Positions 20,571 through 34,735 are shown, counted from the stretch's first letter. The stretch is DNA of 64,000 bases from Arctopsyche grandis (GCF_051622035.1 NC_135367.1:8716501-8780500), one strand, 5' to 3'. The notes: generated by a model from the sequence alone, not told the origin. Made by a program: numbers and translations.

Positions 20571-20832
20571 CCAGCAGCGTAGTCTAGTGGTGAATGTTGA
20601 ATTATTTCGTACTTGATGTTACGAGTTCGATTCCTCGCTAAGTCTCGTTGTTGGCCAGACCTTGATTTGTCTAGGTCGATCGTTTCTTATCAGAATTTGC
20701 CAATTTTTCTGATTTTCATTGAAACGATTCCTGTAAAATTGGCGTTTCCTTCCCAATTTTCTGTTTCGAACCTTTAGTTATTGTTATATCTTAGGTTTCG
20801 CCATATTGCTCACCATATATGTCTCTGTGGTT
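20571..20832 (+). repeat. tRNA-derived SINE, subfamily 2
   Basis: Head CCAGCAGCGTAGTCTAGTGG (A box) and GAGTTCGATTCCTCGC (B box). The body has GTCGATCGTTTCTTATCAG, a TTTGCCAATTTTTCTGA segment and TTTCATTGAAACG. Same body as subfamily 1 but a different head. Confidence 0.8.
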
Positions 20833-20982
20833 GTTTATCGAATATAAAAAAATTCGTATTGTTACATGAAAGTTATTCATCGTTATTTATCGTATTAATA
20901 CGATATTTTTAATATATGTATACTGACCATAGATGTCAGATATTTAGATTTACATGTATCTATGTAATAATTATGTGGACCA

Positions 20983-21085
20983 GGAAGGCGCATTTAGGGT
21001 TTACCTGTTAAGCCTTCCTGGTACATTTGTATATATGTATGTGAAAATATGTATGTAAAATTAAATAAAATAAAATAAAAAAGCC
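20983..21085 (+). repeat. Repeat G copy 1 (CCAGGAAGGCGCATT), (TAAAA)n end
   Basis: CCAGGAAGGCGCATTTAGGG and TTACCTGTTAAGCCTTCCTGG form a small inverted pair, then TATGTATGT and (TAAAA)n. Other copies are at 38183-38255 and, reversed, at 57367-57475. The A-rich simple-repeat end suggests a LINE/SINE 3' end. Confidence 0.6.
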
Positions 21086-21589
21086 AGTCGACTGTCTATT
21101 ACCGGAGTCAGAAAATTAAGATTAAGTTTAAATTTTTTATCTTACAAAAAATATGTAATACATTCCTTGTAAATTTAACTGAATTAGCTTTTACTAATAT
21201 TTTTATTGGCCTCTTCTTGCTTCGCTTTCGGTTTTTTCGTCTGATTTCGTCTGACGAAATTTGGGTTCTTATCCGATCGTTTTTTTGTAAAATAACTAGA
21301 AAAAAATTAAAATATTCACGAAAATCCCAATAAAATAAATAAATGAATTTTCGATTAGAATAATGAAATTGAAAATTATATGATTCATATAGTTTTTTAT
21401 GAATTGCGCTATTAATATATAATACATAACTTGAATTTCTAGCTAAGCAGTTTTTTTTATTATCTGGGTGAAGTTTAGAAAATAAATGGCTTGTAATAAA
21501 TTATAGGGCCACAGGCCGTATTCAAGATAAATCCGAAGTCAAATTAAAGGAGTTCGGGGCCGTATGTTGGAAACCCTGGTATATATCCA

Positions 21590-21835
21590 GCGATGTAAGT
21601 CGAGCAGAGTTGTAACGAATTCGAGTCTCACTAGAGTCTCGCTGCTGGCTACACCTTGGTATGTCTTTTCATATCAGAGTTTGCCAATTTTTCAGATTTT
21701 CATTGAAACAGTTCCTGTAAAATTGACATCTCCTTCCTATCTCTCTTCCTAATCTCAGGTTATTCAGCGTCTTGATGTTCGTCAATTTGATCATAAAACG
21801 CTGCAAAAATTTCTCCATAGATGTCACTGTGGATG
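21590..21835 (+). repeat. tRNA-derived SINE, subfamily 2, diverged
   Basis: The head is damaged (AGTCGAGCAGAGTTG, ATTCGAGTCTC). The body is clear: CAGAGTTTGCCAATTTTTCAG, TTTTCATTGAAACAGTTCCTG, ending CCATAGATGTCACTG. Confidence 0.7.
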
Positions 21836-22085
21836 TTTGTATGAATTCACATTGCATAAAATGCTTATTTATATTTACTGTATTGTATCTGTTTAAGTGC
21901 ACTCGTCGCTTTGCAGTGATCTGTAAAGGCGAGTGTTCATGATCTATGAAATAAAATACGTTGAATCTTTTGCCATAAGAAAGTTTTACTTTTCGTTTGA
22001 ATCGCCCCTGGAGTCTTTGCGTCCTTAGCAAAATATCTTTTTTCCATGGCCTTGTTTATGTTATTGAAACTACTTTCAATAATAT

Positions 22086-22440
22086 TGTTGCGTAGGGGTG
22101 GGTGGAGGATCCAAACGAAAGGCCAAAGTCGCTTCACAGCATTTATTGGTGATTAAAGAGATACACACACCGCCAATGCTTTGTCCAGAATGCCTTGACA
22201 TCGCTTAAGTACCCGTTTATAGGACAAGTCACTCCCTGCATCTTCAACGTCCGGTTACTTCCCTATTGTTACCCGGATATGCATTCCCACGGCACTCAGT
22301 CCCACAGTCACTGTCAGTTCTGAGAAGGGACCGGGTGCCGTTACTTAACCAATTCGGTGGTCATTATTTAGCCTAACACTTAGCCTGGATATAATCCTCG
22401 AAAACCAATTATAACAGCGGCTCCTTTAGGATATGCTACA
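22086..22440. mobile_element. Solo LTR, family B, TSD ATAT
   Basis: A 355-bp unit starting TGTTGCG and ending GCTACA (TG...CA). It is flanked by ATAT on both sides (22082-22085, 22441-22444). No interior or second LTR lies nearby, so it arose by recombination between LTRs. It is the uninterrupted reference for the copy at 433-2644; a further copy is at 53550-53932. The 4-bp duplication fits Ty3/Gypsy-type integration. Confidence 0.85.
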
Positions 22441-22444
22441 ATAT

Positions 22445-24588
22445 TTTATTGGTTTATGACCTCGTCCTCACCCGTCACTAAATCTTAAAGCAACCACTAA
22501 GGTTGTCCCTTTTTTTCGTTGTTCAAAGAAATATACGCCAATTCCCTTAGAACGTCTGGATATTCATAAATGTTTCGGGAAAAAAAACCTTAATAAGCCG
22601 GTTGATCGAACTAAAACAGCTGGCTTTCGTTTTTTTGAAAAATTGACAAAAAGCTGGTTTTTCGGTTTCGGCTTGGAAGCCCTACGACAGGCCCTACGTG
22701 AATTCCCACTTTGAGTTTCATCCCCTTCGTTCAAAATCGTTCACATATAAGAGTGACAATTCATATTAAAATTCCTATACAGAACAGGTTCAAACATTGA
22801 ATAACATGCTTCGTAGAGTGAAACATATTGGAAAATCCCTATAATAGAATATATTGTATATGTAGTATTAGAATACGTTTGTTCTCCGAAACACTGACTC
22901 AAAATCCAATTTCAGTTGAAATATTGAACGCTGTGGGATGGAGATTAAGCTAAAACTGCACGTCGAATACATATAGAGTTTTATGTACTTACACTACGTG
23001 TATCTATTTACTATACACAGTTTAATTAATTAGATTACGCGTCTATTCAATTTCGAAAAGATACATACATAGTTTGCCCAATGTCGGCTCACCTCCATTG
23101 TTAGTAATTGTAGATTGAAGATGTGTGTATGTGCAGAAATTGAATAATGGCTCCAACAATTCAATGGTTCGGATGTGAGTGTTTTCGAGTGACCTCAACA
23201 TGGGTTAAACGGATTATGACAAAAAATAAATTAAAAAAAATGGCATACAGTGTAGATAATTTCACTCACAAAGCAAAAGTGGAATTGGCATCAAAGTACA
23301 GTTAAAATCGCGACCGCAAGTTCAACAAACTTATCTAATTCTGATTTTCGACTGTAACTATTCTAATCACGCTTTGCAAATCATAAATTGAGCGCGTGTT
23401 CGGTTTTTTTATATCGATTTGAATTAAATTCTTATTTAAATACATACATTCGTTTGTTTAATTATTGGTGAAAGTTTCATATAAAATGGACGTTTGTGTA
23501 TTCAATTTGTTTGGAAAACAATTAATTATTTATTATCTATGTGTATTTTGTGTATATTTGAAGTGGTCGCAAAATCAACAATGACACAAATTTCGTTATT
23601 AATAGGTCAATATTTATTAGACTGAAATGTGTTGCAGATAATGTTGATATAACTCAATTCAATAATGAAATATTAATGAATTGTTTATAAAATTATATCA
23701 TATCTACACTGTATAATGATATAATAAGTCATATCCGTACTTGTTCGGTTTTGTTTGTGAAATGGTATAAATCATATAAACAATGTTGTATAAAAATATA
23801 TAAAAAATTATAATAAAATCATTTTTGACTTAAAAAACTTTATGTCTAATATTGCACTTTATATATTATACGTATTGATCTTTTTAAGTCTTTCTGATAT
23901 ACTTTCAGTTCGCTTTTCTTTTGCTTAGAGTTATCAAAAGCTTTTACAGATATACATATATAATATGTACTAAAGCATGTTTCGTTGCTCACTCTTTTAA
24001 TGTTCTGTAATTTATTTATTTAAAGTTTGGACCATTGTGGCGTTACAGGAATTCCTAATGCGCGACAATGGTCGAAAATATAACAGAGAAAAAATATATG
24101 TATGTGTATACATAAATTGTAAAATTTGAATAGCAGAAAATGTAGTCACAAAACATATAATAATAGTTACATTAATATAATTATATATAAATTTGGAATG
24201 ACTTGCTTCAATAATCAGCACCTACATACATACATATGTACATATGTACCTATGTATGTATATATAAGAACCAGCCGTGAATACAAAACATCCCCGTGAG
24301 GCCCAAATCTAAGATCAAAATATACTCATAAATCACATCCATGATGAAAATAGTGATGAGCGCAGGCTACCAGACAAATAGGTTAAAATAATCTCTGATA
24401 ACCAACGTTTACTGAGATGGAAAATATCACATTCAGGCAAGCTAGCAACGATTTCATTAAGAAGTCAAATAGTTCTTGCAAAAGGAGCCATCCAATAAAT
24501 ACCTGTGCGAGCAGGAGGTACTATCATCAAATGATGATGTCTACCATGCACATAGCTATTGTAATAATATTTACGACATAACAATGAG
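22445..24588. other. Intronic stretch, no gene seen
   Basis: AT-rich. I see only microsatellite-like TACATATGTA blocks (about 24220-24265) and no protein-like frame. Confidence 0.4.
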
Positions 24589-24867
24589 TTGGTGCATAGA
24601 TATTGTATGTCCATCTTTGAATTTGTATCGAATTTTAAGTTTGTATCGAATTTTAAGTTCGTATTGAATTTTAAGTTTGTGTCAAATTTTAAGTTTGTGT
24701 CAAATTTTAAGTTTGTAAATGCTGGAATAAATCAGGTTTTTCCTTTCAAGTTAATTAATGTGGTGTACATAAATTACCTTGAAAGGAAAAGCCTGAATTA
24801 ATCCAGCATCTACAAACTTGAAATTCGATACAAATTCAAAAATGGACATACAATATCTATGCACCAA
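24589..24867. mobile_element. Fold-back element with an expanded 18-bp tandem repeat
   Basis: Long inverted arms: TTGGTGCATAGATATTGTAT... at the left and ...ATACAATATCTATGCACCAA at the right, around a centre near 24755. The left arm holds five 18-bp units (TTTGTATCGAATTTTAAG and variants, 24622-24711); the right arm holds only one. A small inner inverted pair (CTTTTCCTTTCAAG / CTTGAAAGGAAAAG) sits near the centre. No target duplication was found. Confidence 0.75.
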
Positions 24868-24999
24868 GCCATCGATATATCGCTACTTCATAAATACAAA
24901 ATAATATTTTTTCCGCGTTAAAATGAAATCTGTTTTTATCGACATATATAATTTACCGATTTTTATCTTATTTTTACAGTTATGGATTTTAAAACTGTT

Positions 25000-25220
25000 A
25001 AAAAACGATGAGAGTAGAGAAATTGAAATAGCAATAGGTAGGCCAATTAGAAGCTAGAAGAATGAACGATTCTGTTGGATAAAATAAGTGTAGGAATGTA
25101 CCCGAGAGAACGTAAAAGGGTGCAAAGAAGGCTACAGTGTAGATGGGTAGATGAGAATTGCTCAAAATAGAGACGAATAAAAGCATGTCGGAGAGATGAT
25201 GATGGATTGGAATATTAATA
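25000..25220 (+). pseudogene. RTE LINE C-terminal fragment, diverged
   Basis: CGAGAGAACGTAAAAGGGTGC, then AGATGGGTAGATGAGAA and AGCATGTCGGAGAG (each from different positions) align by eye with 18985-19105. It has many stops and is clearly dead. Confidence 0.55.
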
Positions 25221-27032
25221 AAAGATAACATGATTTTTTTTAACCATTTTTGAGTTAAAAAGCTCCATGGCTACTAACAAACAGACTTTAATTGAATACT
25301 TGTTGCTGTTAAAAATGCATGAATATCCGATAGTTAACTAAATTATAGCCTCTCGTTCTCAATAGGGATGTGTATTGATCCATCGAACTCCACACAAATT
25401 CTCAACAAAAGCAAATTATAATTGAGTCTCTACATGGTGAATATTACAGTGTTCAACTTTGTTTGCAAATCACGATATATCAGCAAATCGAATATACATA
25501 CATGTACATATGTAGTTCCTTGTTTTCTCTTTGTTTAATGCATTTAATCGCTCTTAGGTAGGTTGGAAATGTTTCAGACGTTGATTTACAGCTTTTCAGT
25601 TCATTCTGCGCTCATGGGCGTGTAAGGGAATTGGGAATAACTAGTATAAAAGTGGAAGTTAATAGAAAACAATCGCTCGGAAAAAAACAATATCGATTCA
25701 ACTGGCGAAAGTCAAATGGGAAAATCGCCTACTACGTACATGTATTTTCACCGAATCGGTCGTCGACAATTTTCCGCATAAAATAACAAAAACGTGTCAA
25801 TGCACGGAAAAGCGTTAATGAAATTTGATATGCACATACCTACATATGTGTCTATATTATGTACATTTGACCTTTGTTTTTCCGCGAATATTTTACAGTG
25901 TAAAAACATCACGCACGCGACTATGGAATGTTTTGATTAAAAAGTTTCGTGTTATTTTAATTGCTCGTTAGTTTTGTCGTTTCACCATTTCGCATATCCC
26001 AATGTGCCATTTTTCAATTAAAAGTACCCCTATGTGTGGTAAAACGGTTGCAGATTTTTTGTCAGCCTCAAATTACGCAAACACGAGCTGAAAAATACAT
26101 AAAACGTCTGTTCTCGTTAGTTAAATAGTTCCGGTTAATTAATTTGAACCGCAAGTCCTTGAACTGACTATATATTTTGACGTTAATTCATTTAACGGGG
26201 CTGTATTCCCTAATGTGTGTACTTTTTGCCCTAAAAATAATCATACGTTTGATTATAATCCACTAAGTCTAATTATGCGCAGACGACAAGTCCTGAGCGA
26301 ATTCCGAGAATCGTTTTCATTGAAGGTTTCCATATAGAGATTTTCCCGGGAAAAATGCCATGTGAAAACTTTGATAGCTCCTCCGTATTAAATTAATTAC
26401 ATCAAATCGTGAAATATTATACTTTTCCATATATTCTCGTTGAATATAAAAAATATGTTAATCGAACGATCGGAATACATAAATTACTCCGATTGTGATT
26501 TTATGTGTAAAGTTCGTTTATATTTATTGTGGCCGCATTAGTTTCTAGATGATTTTAGGGGAAACGTGCTTTGCAGGTCGCCCCTGAAATTACGTCATAT
26601 AAGGCAAAATGGTTGTAAAAACTGTCGTAAAGTTTACTGCCAAAGACACAAGTAAATCAGAGGTCTTAAGACCATGTACTGAATGAATTTTCGCAATATA
26701 CATATGTATAATAAAACAAAGGAGGCTTTTGAATACGGTGAAAATTTAATATAAATCAAATTTAGGCGTCACATATTAATATATAGCCCCTTATATGTAT
26801 ATAAGGATATGCCTCAAGCTAAACACAATGATATTGGACATGTATAAAACCTCTTGAAATCCATTTGGAAGTTCTAAATCGAAGAAGAGTGAGTTTGTGA
26901 TAGAGATATTCACCATTTACATTTTCGCTCCAACTTTTTTTTACCTTTCTGAAAACATTATGTAATCTTATATCCAAAATAATGTTAAAAGTAGTACAAT
27001 TGACATTTCATTTTAACTTTTGATTAAAAATC

Positions 27033-28085
27033 ATACCCGGCTTTGCCTGATTTTTTTTTTAAATGAGTGCGATTCAAATTAAGTCATTTTAGATGAATGT
27101 CCATGTTTTTTTTATGTATTTTTCCTAACATGAGTTCTTTAATCACTCTTCATTGATCAATCTCCTGAAGTTTGATCGTATAATATATACTTAATAGCTT
27201 CCAATAAAACTTGTATAAGCGTGCGCTGCTGTATAGTATGAATACATGTAGTATTTTTCGTGCAGTGTTGAATAACATAAACAGACCATTAACTGAAATA
27301 AAAAATTCAGATATGATCAACCCACGACTTATTTTAAGAATGTAAAAAGTATAAAAAATAAAATTCGATAATGATTCGAACATATATACAAGTTCAAACA
27401 TACCGGCTATGGGAGCATTTTCGATATAAATTGAGCGCATGTGTAATTAACGCAGCACAAAAATTCCACTTCCGACTGTCGGATATTATTCAAAAAAATT
27501 TTATTACTTAACATCACTATAAATATTATAAGCATTAAAAATCAAGAAGAAAGAAATAATTAAAAAGGTCAAAATAAAATAATGAAATTTTGTTTTAAAA
27601 AAAATTACTACTTGCGGTTTACGAAGACTAACCAAAGCCTTATCAACACATAAAGTTAGCACATAAAGAATACAAATATAAATTTTTAGATTGATACGTT
27701 CCTTGGTGTGGAAAAAAATCGTGCGGTCACAACATTTTTGACTTTTCTAAGATGACAAAATCCCACTTCCAGTTTGTAAAATTTAATGATTTTTTTTTAT
27801 TTTCACTACATCAATACAAGGATTATACTTAAAGAGTACACATACATATTTATTTAAATGGTCGAAAATAATACTTAAAGTAAAATCGAACTGCCAATTC
27901 CGGTTGATAGCTCTTTTTTATTTATTACTTGGTATTAAGCTTAAGCTTTTAGATATGAAATTTTATAAATACTGAGAATCCCCAAAATATGCAGACACAC
28001 ATACATTTTTTCTAGATCGATTCTAAGTTCGAATCAGTAAAAAATCTCGAGTTCCAATTTTCGTATGATCACAAAACTTCATCTA
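27033..28085 (-). mobile_element. Helitron/Helentron-like non-autonomous element
   Basis: On minus it starts GATGAAGTTTTGTGATCATA and ends in GCAAAGCCGGGTATGA. The end resembles the short CCGGGC-GAAG-CCGGGT palindromic motif near Helitron 3' ends. It shares blocks with 46499-46855 (both ends) and with 34490-34735 (interior). No Rep/helicase is encoded. A Harbinger-like terminus (AACAGACCATTAAC near 27285) sits within it. Confidence 0.5.
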
Positions 28086-29714
28086 CTGTTATTACGTACC
28101 TAGATTAAGTAAAAATATCAGGAATATTGATAAGAAGTAGCACTTCAGTAATGACAATATGAATGAAGCTCAGTCTGGTACTGATTTCCTACATATGTAT
28201 TGCAGTCAGCTTTTTTGACTCCATTACCATTAGCACCATCGCCGATACTTATTTAATAACGAAGATTAATTAATTCAGTATTAATTCATGGAGTAACCAA
28301 ATTTTATCGTATATGGCATCGTGTTGTAAATTTCTTTTATATGGTAACTGAAGGCCAAAATGGCGAAATGCGACAATGGCGAATTGAGCCTCATCGGAAG
28401 CCTATCACATGAATTTCAATTTAACAGCCATTAGGACAAGTCTAACTTACTTTTTGGACTAACAGAAGTTGTGCTAAAATTCAAAGTAATAAAAAAAATA
28501 TTTTACTGTATAGTGTATTGAATTGTTTTGATGTGCTTTGTCGTGTAACGAAGTTTTTCGTAAATAAGTTTTACTTCTGTAATGAAATATGTAATATAAA
28601 TTCACTTTAAAAACATGTTCACAGTCACTGATGTAAATTTAATATATAATACACACATGTGTATGTACAATATATATTTATGTATAAAACACGTGGAACG
28701 TAATTCGATTTGGGATTGTGTACTCGCCAAATGTACACTATTCACCGTGCACTATTTACTAAACTAGTCATTAACCTTATTCCATGCAAGATACGAATTC
28801 ACCACACAAGTTTGTGAATAATACACAATTTCATTAAGAAACATTCCGACAAAGCTTCGTTACAAAGAAACCTACCACCGCTCGAGGTCAAGTTTCTGGG
28901 TCAGGGGTGTTCAAAACCCCAGCCGTTAACCCCATAAAGCGAGCGACCTTTGTTAACCCTTAATATTTAATTCATTCATCAGTGTTTCTGTTTTCACATG
29001 AATATGTTTAAAACATGTTACAATCTGTACGATCGCTTATTTATATATAAGTTTGCTTTTATGTATTGCTGTTTTTCCGGCGATAGTCGTGTTCATCCGA
29101 GGAAAAAATGGAAAACACGCGAGATTACTTGTATTTGAAGGGAATTCGACTTTATCGCAGCGTTGCAAGACCGTTGGGTTAAGTTGGCATTGTGCGTGAA
29201 AATCTATCGAGGGAAAACTGTGTGAGTTTTCAAGGTTTTTCTGTATAAAAATAATCCGGCTTATTCAAGGGTCAAAAGCCGCCGTGACGTTTCAACTTCA
29301 GCTATACGTTTGGTTTTATCAAAAACTACCGATTTTAATCTGTTCATATTGTGAAAAGAAGATACGAAAGCTGGCATTTATGCTATAATAAAATAAAAAG
29401 CCAATACACGTATACTATATATACGAAAATATATCTAGAATGAATATTATGTGTACGTATAGTAATGTCTCTAGCAATAAAATCCAGATGTGAATCAGGA
29501 TGATAGTAAAAACCCCGAACTATTCACTGACTTACTCAACATATGGAAGAAAATGAGTTTTATAGAACATATCTAAATAAAAAAATAATTAAAAATTATA
29601 TTCAGTTTATATTTTATTATATGTAAGTTTTACTATGATGACATGACAGGCTTCTCCTTTTGGGTCACACTGTCCATTATCGTATATGTTACAGTTAAAG
29701 TGTATTTTCAGTTG

Positions 29715-29870
29715 TAATATATTCCAACTGACTACAAGTCGATCGCTTTCTATCAAAGTTTGCCGATTTACCTAATTTCATTGTTGAGACGGTCCTCACA
29801 AAATTGGCAACCTACCCACCTATAAGTTTGAATATTATACAAGTTTAAAAACCAAATATGTCGCTCTGGG
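29715..29870 (+). repeat. SINE body fragment
   Basis: CTACAAGTCGATCGCTTTC, GTTTGCCGATTTACC and TTTCATTGTTGAGACGG match the shared SINE body. The head is missing. Confidence 0.6.
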
Positions 29871-31054
29871 ACAACCTGAATTGGCACCATGGTAAAAATA
29901 TAAATTTCTAAAAAAAAAATGTAAATTTTGTTCATTCGTAAACTATATTAAGTGTAACAGCCAAAATATAATTTCAGTTCTGATATATTCCAACTGGCGT
30001 TTTAGTTCATTCACATTCGAATACAATTCAACTAATAAATTTAATATCTACAAGCACAAATAGACTTTAAATAATGTGCGCCAGTTGTTATATAACAGTT
30101 AAATTTTGACAGCTCTGATGTTTTTACGAATGCTTTGGGATTCAATAATGCGTTAATATTTGCTAAGTATTACGAATAAAGGTAATGAGTATCGTATTAA
30201 GATAGCTCTAAGAATGTGTCCGAAGCGAAAATTGAAATCCATCTAACCTGGTACCAACTTATAGTTGAATTTTCAGTTGTAATATATTTTGAAAAGTTGG
30301 AATGTATTTCGCCATATGAATATACATTCGTGGGTTTGACGAAATCTATTCCAACTAGTCAAAATATTTTACAATTGGAAGCCACCTTAACTATTACATT
30401 GCATATATTGCACATTTTATAATGTGTAAATATTAATATTTAAACATGTGTATTTATTTAAAATAAAAACTTACAGGATAAGTTGCTTCTGTACGGAACA
30501 GTCAATCGAAAAGTATAGATAAAATCAATCCAGTAGTCAAATTTTGCTAGTATGTATCCGTATCTACACATGTATATAGATATGGATGTATGTAAATACA
30601 TCCATATATACATAGATATAAATCATCGATGAAATCGAATATAAATGAGACCAAAATTTGAATCCATCATTTTTTAAGCGTTAGTAACTTAATCATAAGC
30701 CCTATGCTATATATATTTTATATTTTTATTATTAGCGGAAATGGGAATTATGTATACCAAAATTGTAGTGTGGTTTCCATGGAATATACCTTTTAAATTC
30801 TTGGCGTTTTGACATCTCTAAACATGTTTCATGCAACACCTGATGAGTCTATTTGAAGACAGCTTTTGACCGTAAGCACTTAAACTAAAACTAATAGTTC
30901 TTGTATGAACAAACTAGTAAGCTCATAAACGAACGAAATTTACACTTGGACTGTAGCATACATAATATAAAAACTAGCAGTTCATAATTCAGTCTAGACT
31001 TCCAGACAACTCCATCGGTGTATTGAAATTAGTTTTGACCCAAATTTTCCCGAT

Positions 31055-31083
31055 ATGAAAACACACACACACACACACACATA
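31055..31083. repeat. (CA)n microsatellite
   Basis: A run of CA units at about 31058-31082 in unremarkable AT-rich intron. Confidence 0.8.
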
Positions 31084-32574
31084 CAGGATAAGCCTGTACT
31101 TATTTCTACGAGCTCTCCATTTTGTTATCGTATCGTATTATATTAACTATATTAAGTGCATAATCCATTCAAAATGTGACAGCGGAGATACTTTCACCCG
31201 CATTATCTCAAATTTACTTTTGCATCCCATACATATAGGGTATATTCAACCGAGATATGCAAATTCAATATACACATGTACATAATTAATCAACAGGTAT
31301 ATAACAACGGAAGTCGAATATACTAATTGTCGTTAAGCTGGCGTACAATTTCATTAGTCTCAATTAATAACGTGAAGTGTTTGACGAGTCATTGTTAATC
31401 TATTGAAAATTTTCCATTTAAGTATCAATTGTTAACGTCTTTTAATACCGTTAAGTGTATGCGCGAACTTTCATCATATTTCAAAATTTGCTGTATTGAA
31501 ACGTCACTCGTGTAATTCATCATACACAAAACGGGTAATTATATTGTGGAGTTTGCCTTGAATACCTGTAATAATCCTTGGTACATTTTACAGGTTGTAA
31601 TTATAAATGATGTGGGACATTCGAGGGTACACTTTTCGTTGTTTTTCCTTTATGTACGTACTTGCCTAGATCGATTTTCCTTTTTTGTATCAATGTTTCA
31701 AACGTGGCGTGTGAATGTCTAAAAAATATACTAATTATATATATATTATATGTATGTTATGAGCTCACCAGATCAAAAGGGCTTAATCACTATGTAGACT
31801 TGGAGTGGAAAATTACCGTTGAAAGCATCGTACGAATCGATTCCACGGTAAATATTTACCTTTATGGGGATTTAATTTCAATTTTTCAGCATGCAAACTA
31901 CACTTTATTTTTATCATGTAATTTTCTATTGCCTTGGGTTTATTTTCATGAAGTAGGAATTTCACATCGCCTTTTTATTTATATCCAAGCTGTGAATGAC
32001 TTTTTGGTAATAAGAAAACACACAAAGGAATGAAGCGTGAAACCTCGGATTTCAGCTTACTTTCAATGTCGGTTCATTGTAATATAAAAGTATAAACCAC
32101 ACATTAAAATGTCGTAAAAATACTCAGTACATATAAGCATAACTATAAAATGTAACTGGCGTTACCCATTTGAAATAATTCGTTGTCAAAGTCAAATATG
32201 AATAATACTGACTTATATAAATGTTCCTATATATGTATGTATGATGTATGAAAGATCCAAAAATCATTAATTATAATACATTGACTTAAAAAAGCAAAAA
32301 AAAATTTACTATATTCACATTTTCCGAAAAATTTCGGGTGAAGTTTTAGATAAATGTAATTTTTATTTTTTATTTTTTTAAACATCAAGAGTATCTTTTA
32401 GTTTGATACTGTATAAAATTTTTAAAATATTTTAGCCGAATTTCCCGGCATTGCTCAGGTGGGTGAGTGTTGGAAGTAAAAATATATAATCTTCTCTCCA
32501 TTTAGTGCTTTTAAATTTTAAACTTAAGATTTGCTTAGCTGAAAAACACAGCAATTCTCCTGATATATAAAACG

Positions 32575-32715
32575 TGTATATAATATCATCATTCACAGCC
32601 ATTCACCATCCACTGCTGACTGAACATCTGTTCAATAGGCTTCCACTCTTCTCTGTTTTGCGCAACTCTCATCCATCTCACCCCCAAAATTTTCCTAATT
32701 TTGTCTACCCATCTT
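32575..32715 (-). pseudogene. RTE LINE C-terminal fragment (minus)
   Basis: On minus the translation shows RWVDKIRKIL, a MRVAQNREEWKPIE-type helix and QQWMVN, the same end of an RTE pol as at 19030-19120. It is 5'-truncated. Confidence 0.6.
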
Positions 32716-33999
32716 TCCTGCGGTTTTCGTTTTACACTTTTGCATTATCTATATTATATTTACTCTTAAAAAAAATAGCCTCAAGTTATATATGTATATG
32801 TACTTTTGCATAATAAATACTAGGAAACGCACGACTACTTATAAGTCAACACAATCAGCTCTAAATGCGACATATCCTTTTTGTACCACATAAATGTAAC
32901 ATAATAACCTTGAAACACGCAAACCACCATTAAATTGTCCTCGAATGAGAAAGAGAGAGGGGTGACAGTATAAAACGGTTGGAGAAAATGCAAAGCGTTT
33001 TCCGAAGCGTGACAAATATTTCCCGACGGCAACTTCGCACACAGAGCACGAAAACTCTGGCGGAAAACGATTTCCCTCAACTCGGAAAATTCACCACAGC
33101 TTTCGGTTGGGCTAGGTCAAAACTCGTAACTGTAAAAAGCTTGTAACTGGGAAATTCTGCAGCCAGACAAAAAAGCTTGCCGACATTTCCACAATAACGA
33201 AAGCGCTGAAGGGTGACGTGCTTTGGGGTAATTGTGAAATACGTCTGAAACTGAGATGTTGAGCATTTTGCTCATCTCTCTCTCTCTCATTATACAACGT
33301 TTATCGTGGGGCGTGGGACGTACTGGTTATGTCGTAAAATTTAATTAAAACAATCGCCATCCAGCCTCCCAAACGTTGAGAAAGGTATTATACAAACGAC
33401 ATTATGAAGGCAGTAAAAATTTCCGCAGTCGAAACATAACTCTGTTTTGCCTGCAATGTCACATTCAGACATGGCTTTTCATATAAATAGATCGAGATTT
33501 TATATATGGAAAAGGTCGTTTGAAGGGAAAATTTCGTATGCGCAATGAAACCACTACGTTCGTGCATACTCGTTGCTCTGTAACTAACTACGGGCAATTC
33601 AGAAAACAAATAGACTAATTTTGCATTTTGATAATTCTGTATGCGTCTGCATTTTGTTATATTATGTACATTTTACGACATAAATATAACGAAATGCATT
33701 TGTATTGAATACATTATTTATAAACCGAATAAAAGTTGCATATTCTACATATACATATGTATTTTTAGAGATGTGCATATGCTCACCTCTAAATGCTGGA
33801 CAATTTAAATTTTCATAATAAAAATCTTTAATAACAAATAGTGCCACTTTTGAGAATTGAAATGATATTCAAATTATATTTACATATTAGCATATTTATT
33901 TACATATTTGCCACAGTGACATTCCAGCGTCACTGTGACTAGACATATAAGCATAATACAAATACTATATATAAGAATTAGCGAGACATCTAGATTTAT

Positions 34000-34225
34000 T
34001 AAATCATATTCGAAGTATTAACATAGTGGATAGGATGTTTTTTGCCAATTTGATGGAGAAACCCGCTTCAACAATGAAATCAGATAAATTGGAAAGTCTG
34101 ACTAGCATCATTTTAAGATTATACTCGGAATAAATTATTTTCCAATCGAGGTCAGCTCACGGGATTGAACTCGGTGATCTCTCGGTGCTTAGTATCCACG
34201 CAACCACCGAGCCACGCTGCTGGCT
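34000..34225 (-). repeat. tRNA-derived SINE, subfamily 1 (minus)
   Basis: AACAATGAAATCAGATAAATTGG body, CACGGGATTGAACTCGG (B-box complement) and ACCGAGCCACGCTGCTGG at the tRNA-like end. Confidence 0.75.
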
Positions 34226-34489
34226 AATATATGTACGTACAAACATATATGTGCATCCACTTAAAAATATATGAGACTTAGAAACCGTGTTGAAGTGAGT
34301 ATAATTGTTCATTGTTGTGCAGAAATATCAACTGTAGCCAAAACTATCATTCTAATAACATCTTGTTTGTCTTTAATATTAGAAGATTAATCGATTAATT
34401 AATCTTCTGAATGATTTATCAAACAATCGATCAAGAATGCAACATTCTAAGACCTTGTTATTTGTTTCCGTTAAAATAACTATAATTAT

Positions 34490-34735
34490 TATACATATTA
34501 AATATCAAGAAAATAAAAATAATTTAAAGGGTCAAAATAAAATAATGAAATATTATTTTGAAAAAAATTACTATTTCCGGTTCACGAATTCTGACCAAAA
34601 CCTTATCAACCCTAAGTTATGTAGTACATACATACAAAATACAAGTATAAATTTTCAGCTTGATACGTTCAGGGGTGTGGAAAAAACCGTGTAATAACAA
34701 AAATTTTTACTTTTCTAAGAGGCAAAAATCCCACT
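34490..34735 (-). mobile_element. Helitron-like family K fragment
   Basis: Shares AAATAATTT, GGTCAAAATAAAATAATGAA, TACTATTTCCGGTTCACGAA, CTTGATACGTTC and GGTGTGGAAAAAA blocks with 27545-27775, the interior of the Helitron-like copy. Both termini are lacking here. Confidence 0.5.

Noticed and set aside
24589-24801. FKFVSN repeat protein
   Set aside because: It follows the 18-bp tandem repeat in one arm of a fold-back element; there is no family and no conservation across the arm.
28880-28915. Nuclear-receptor-like AGGTCA/GGGTCA half-sites
   Set aside because: The spacing (7) is not a standard direct repeat and single half-sites are common by chance.
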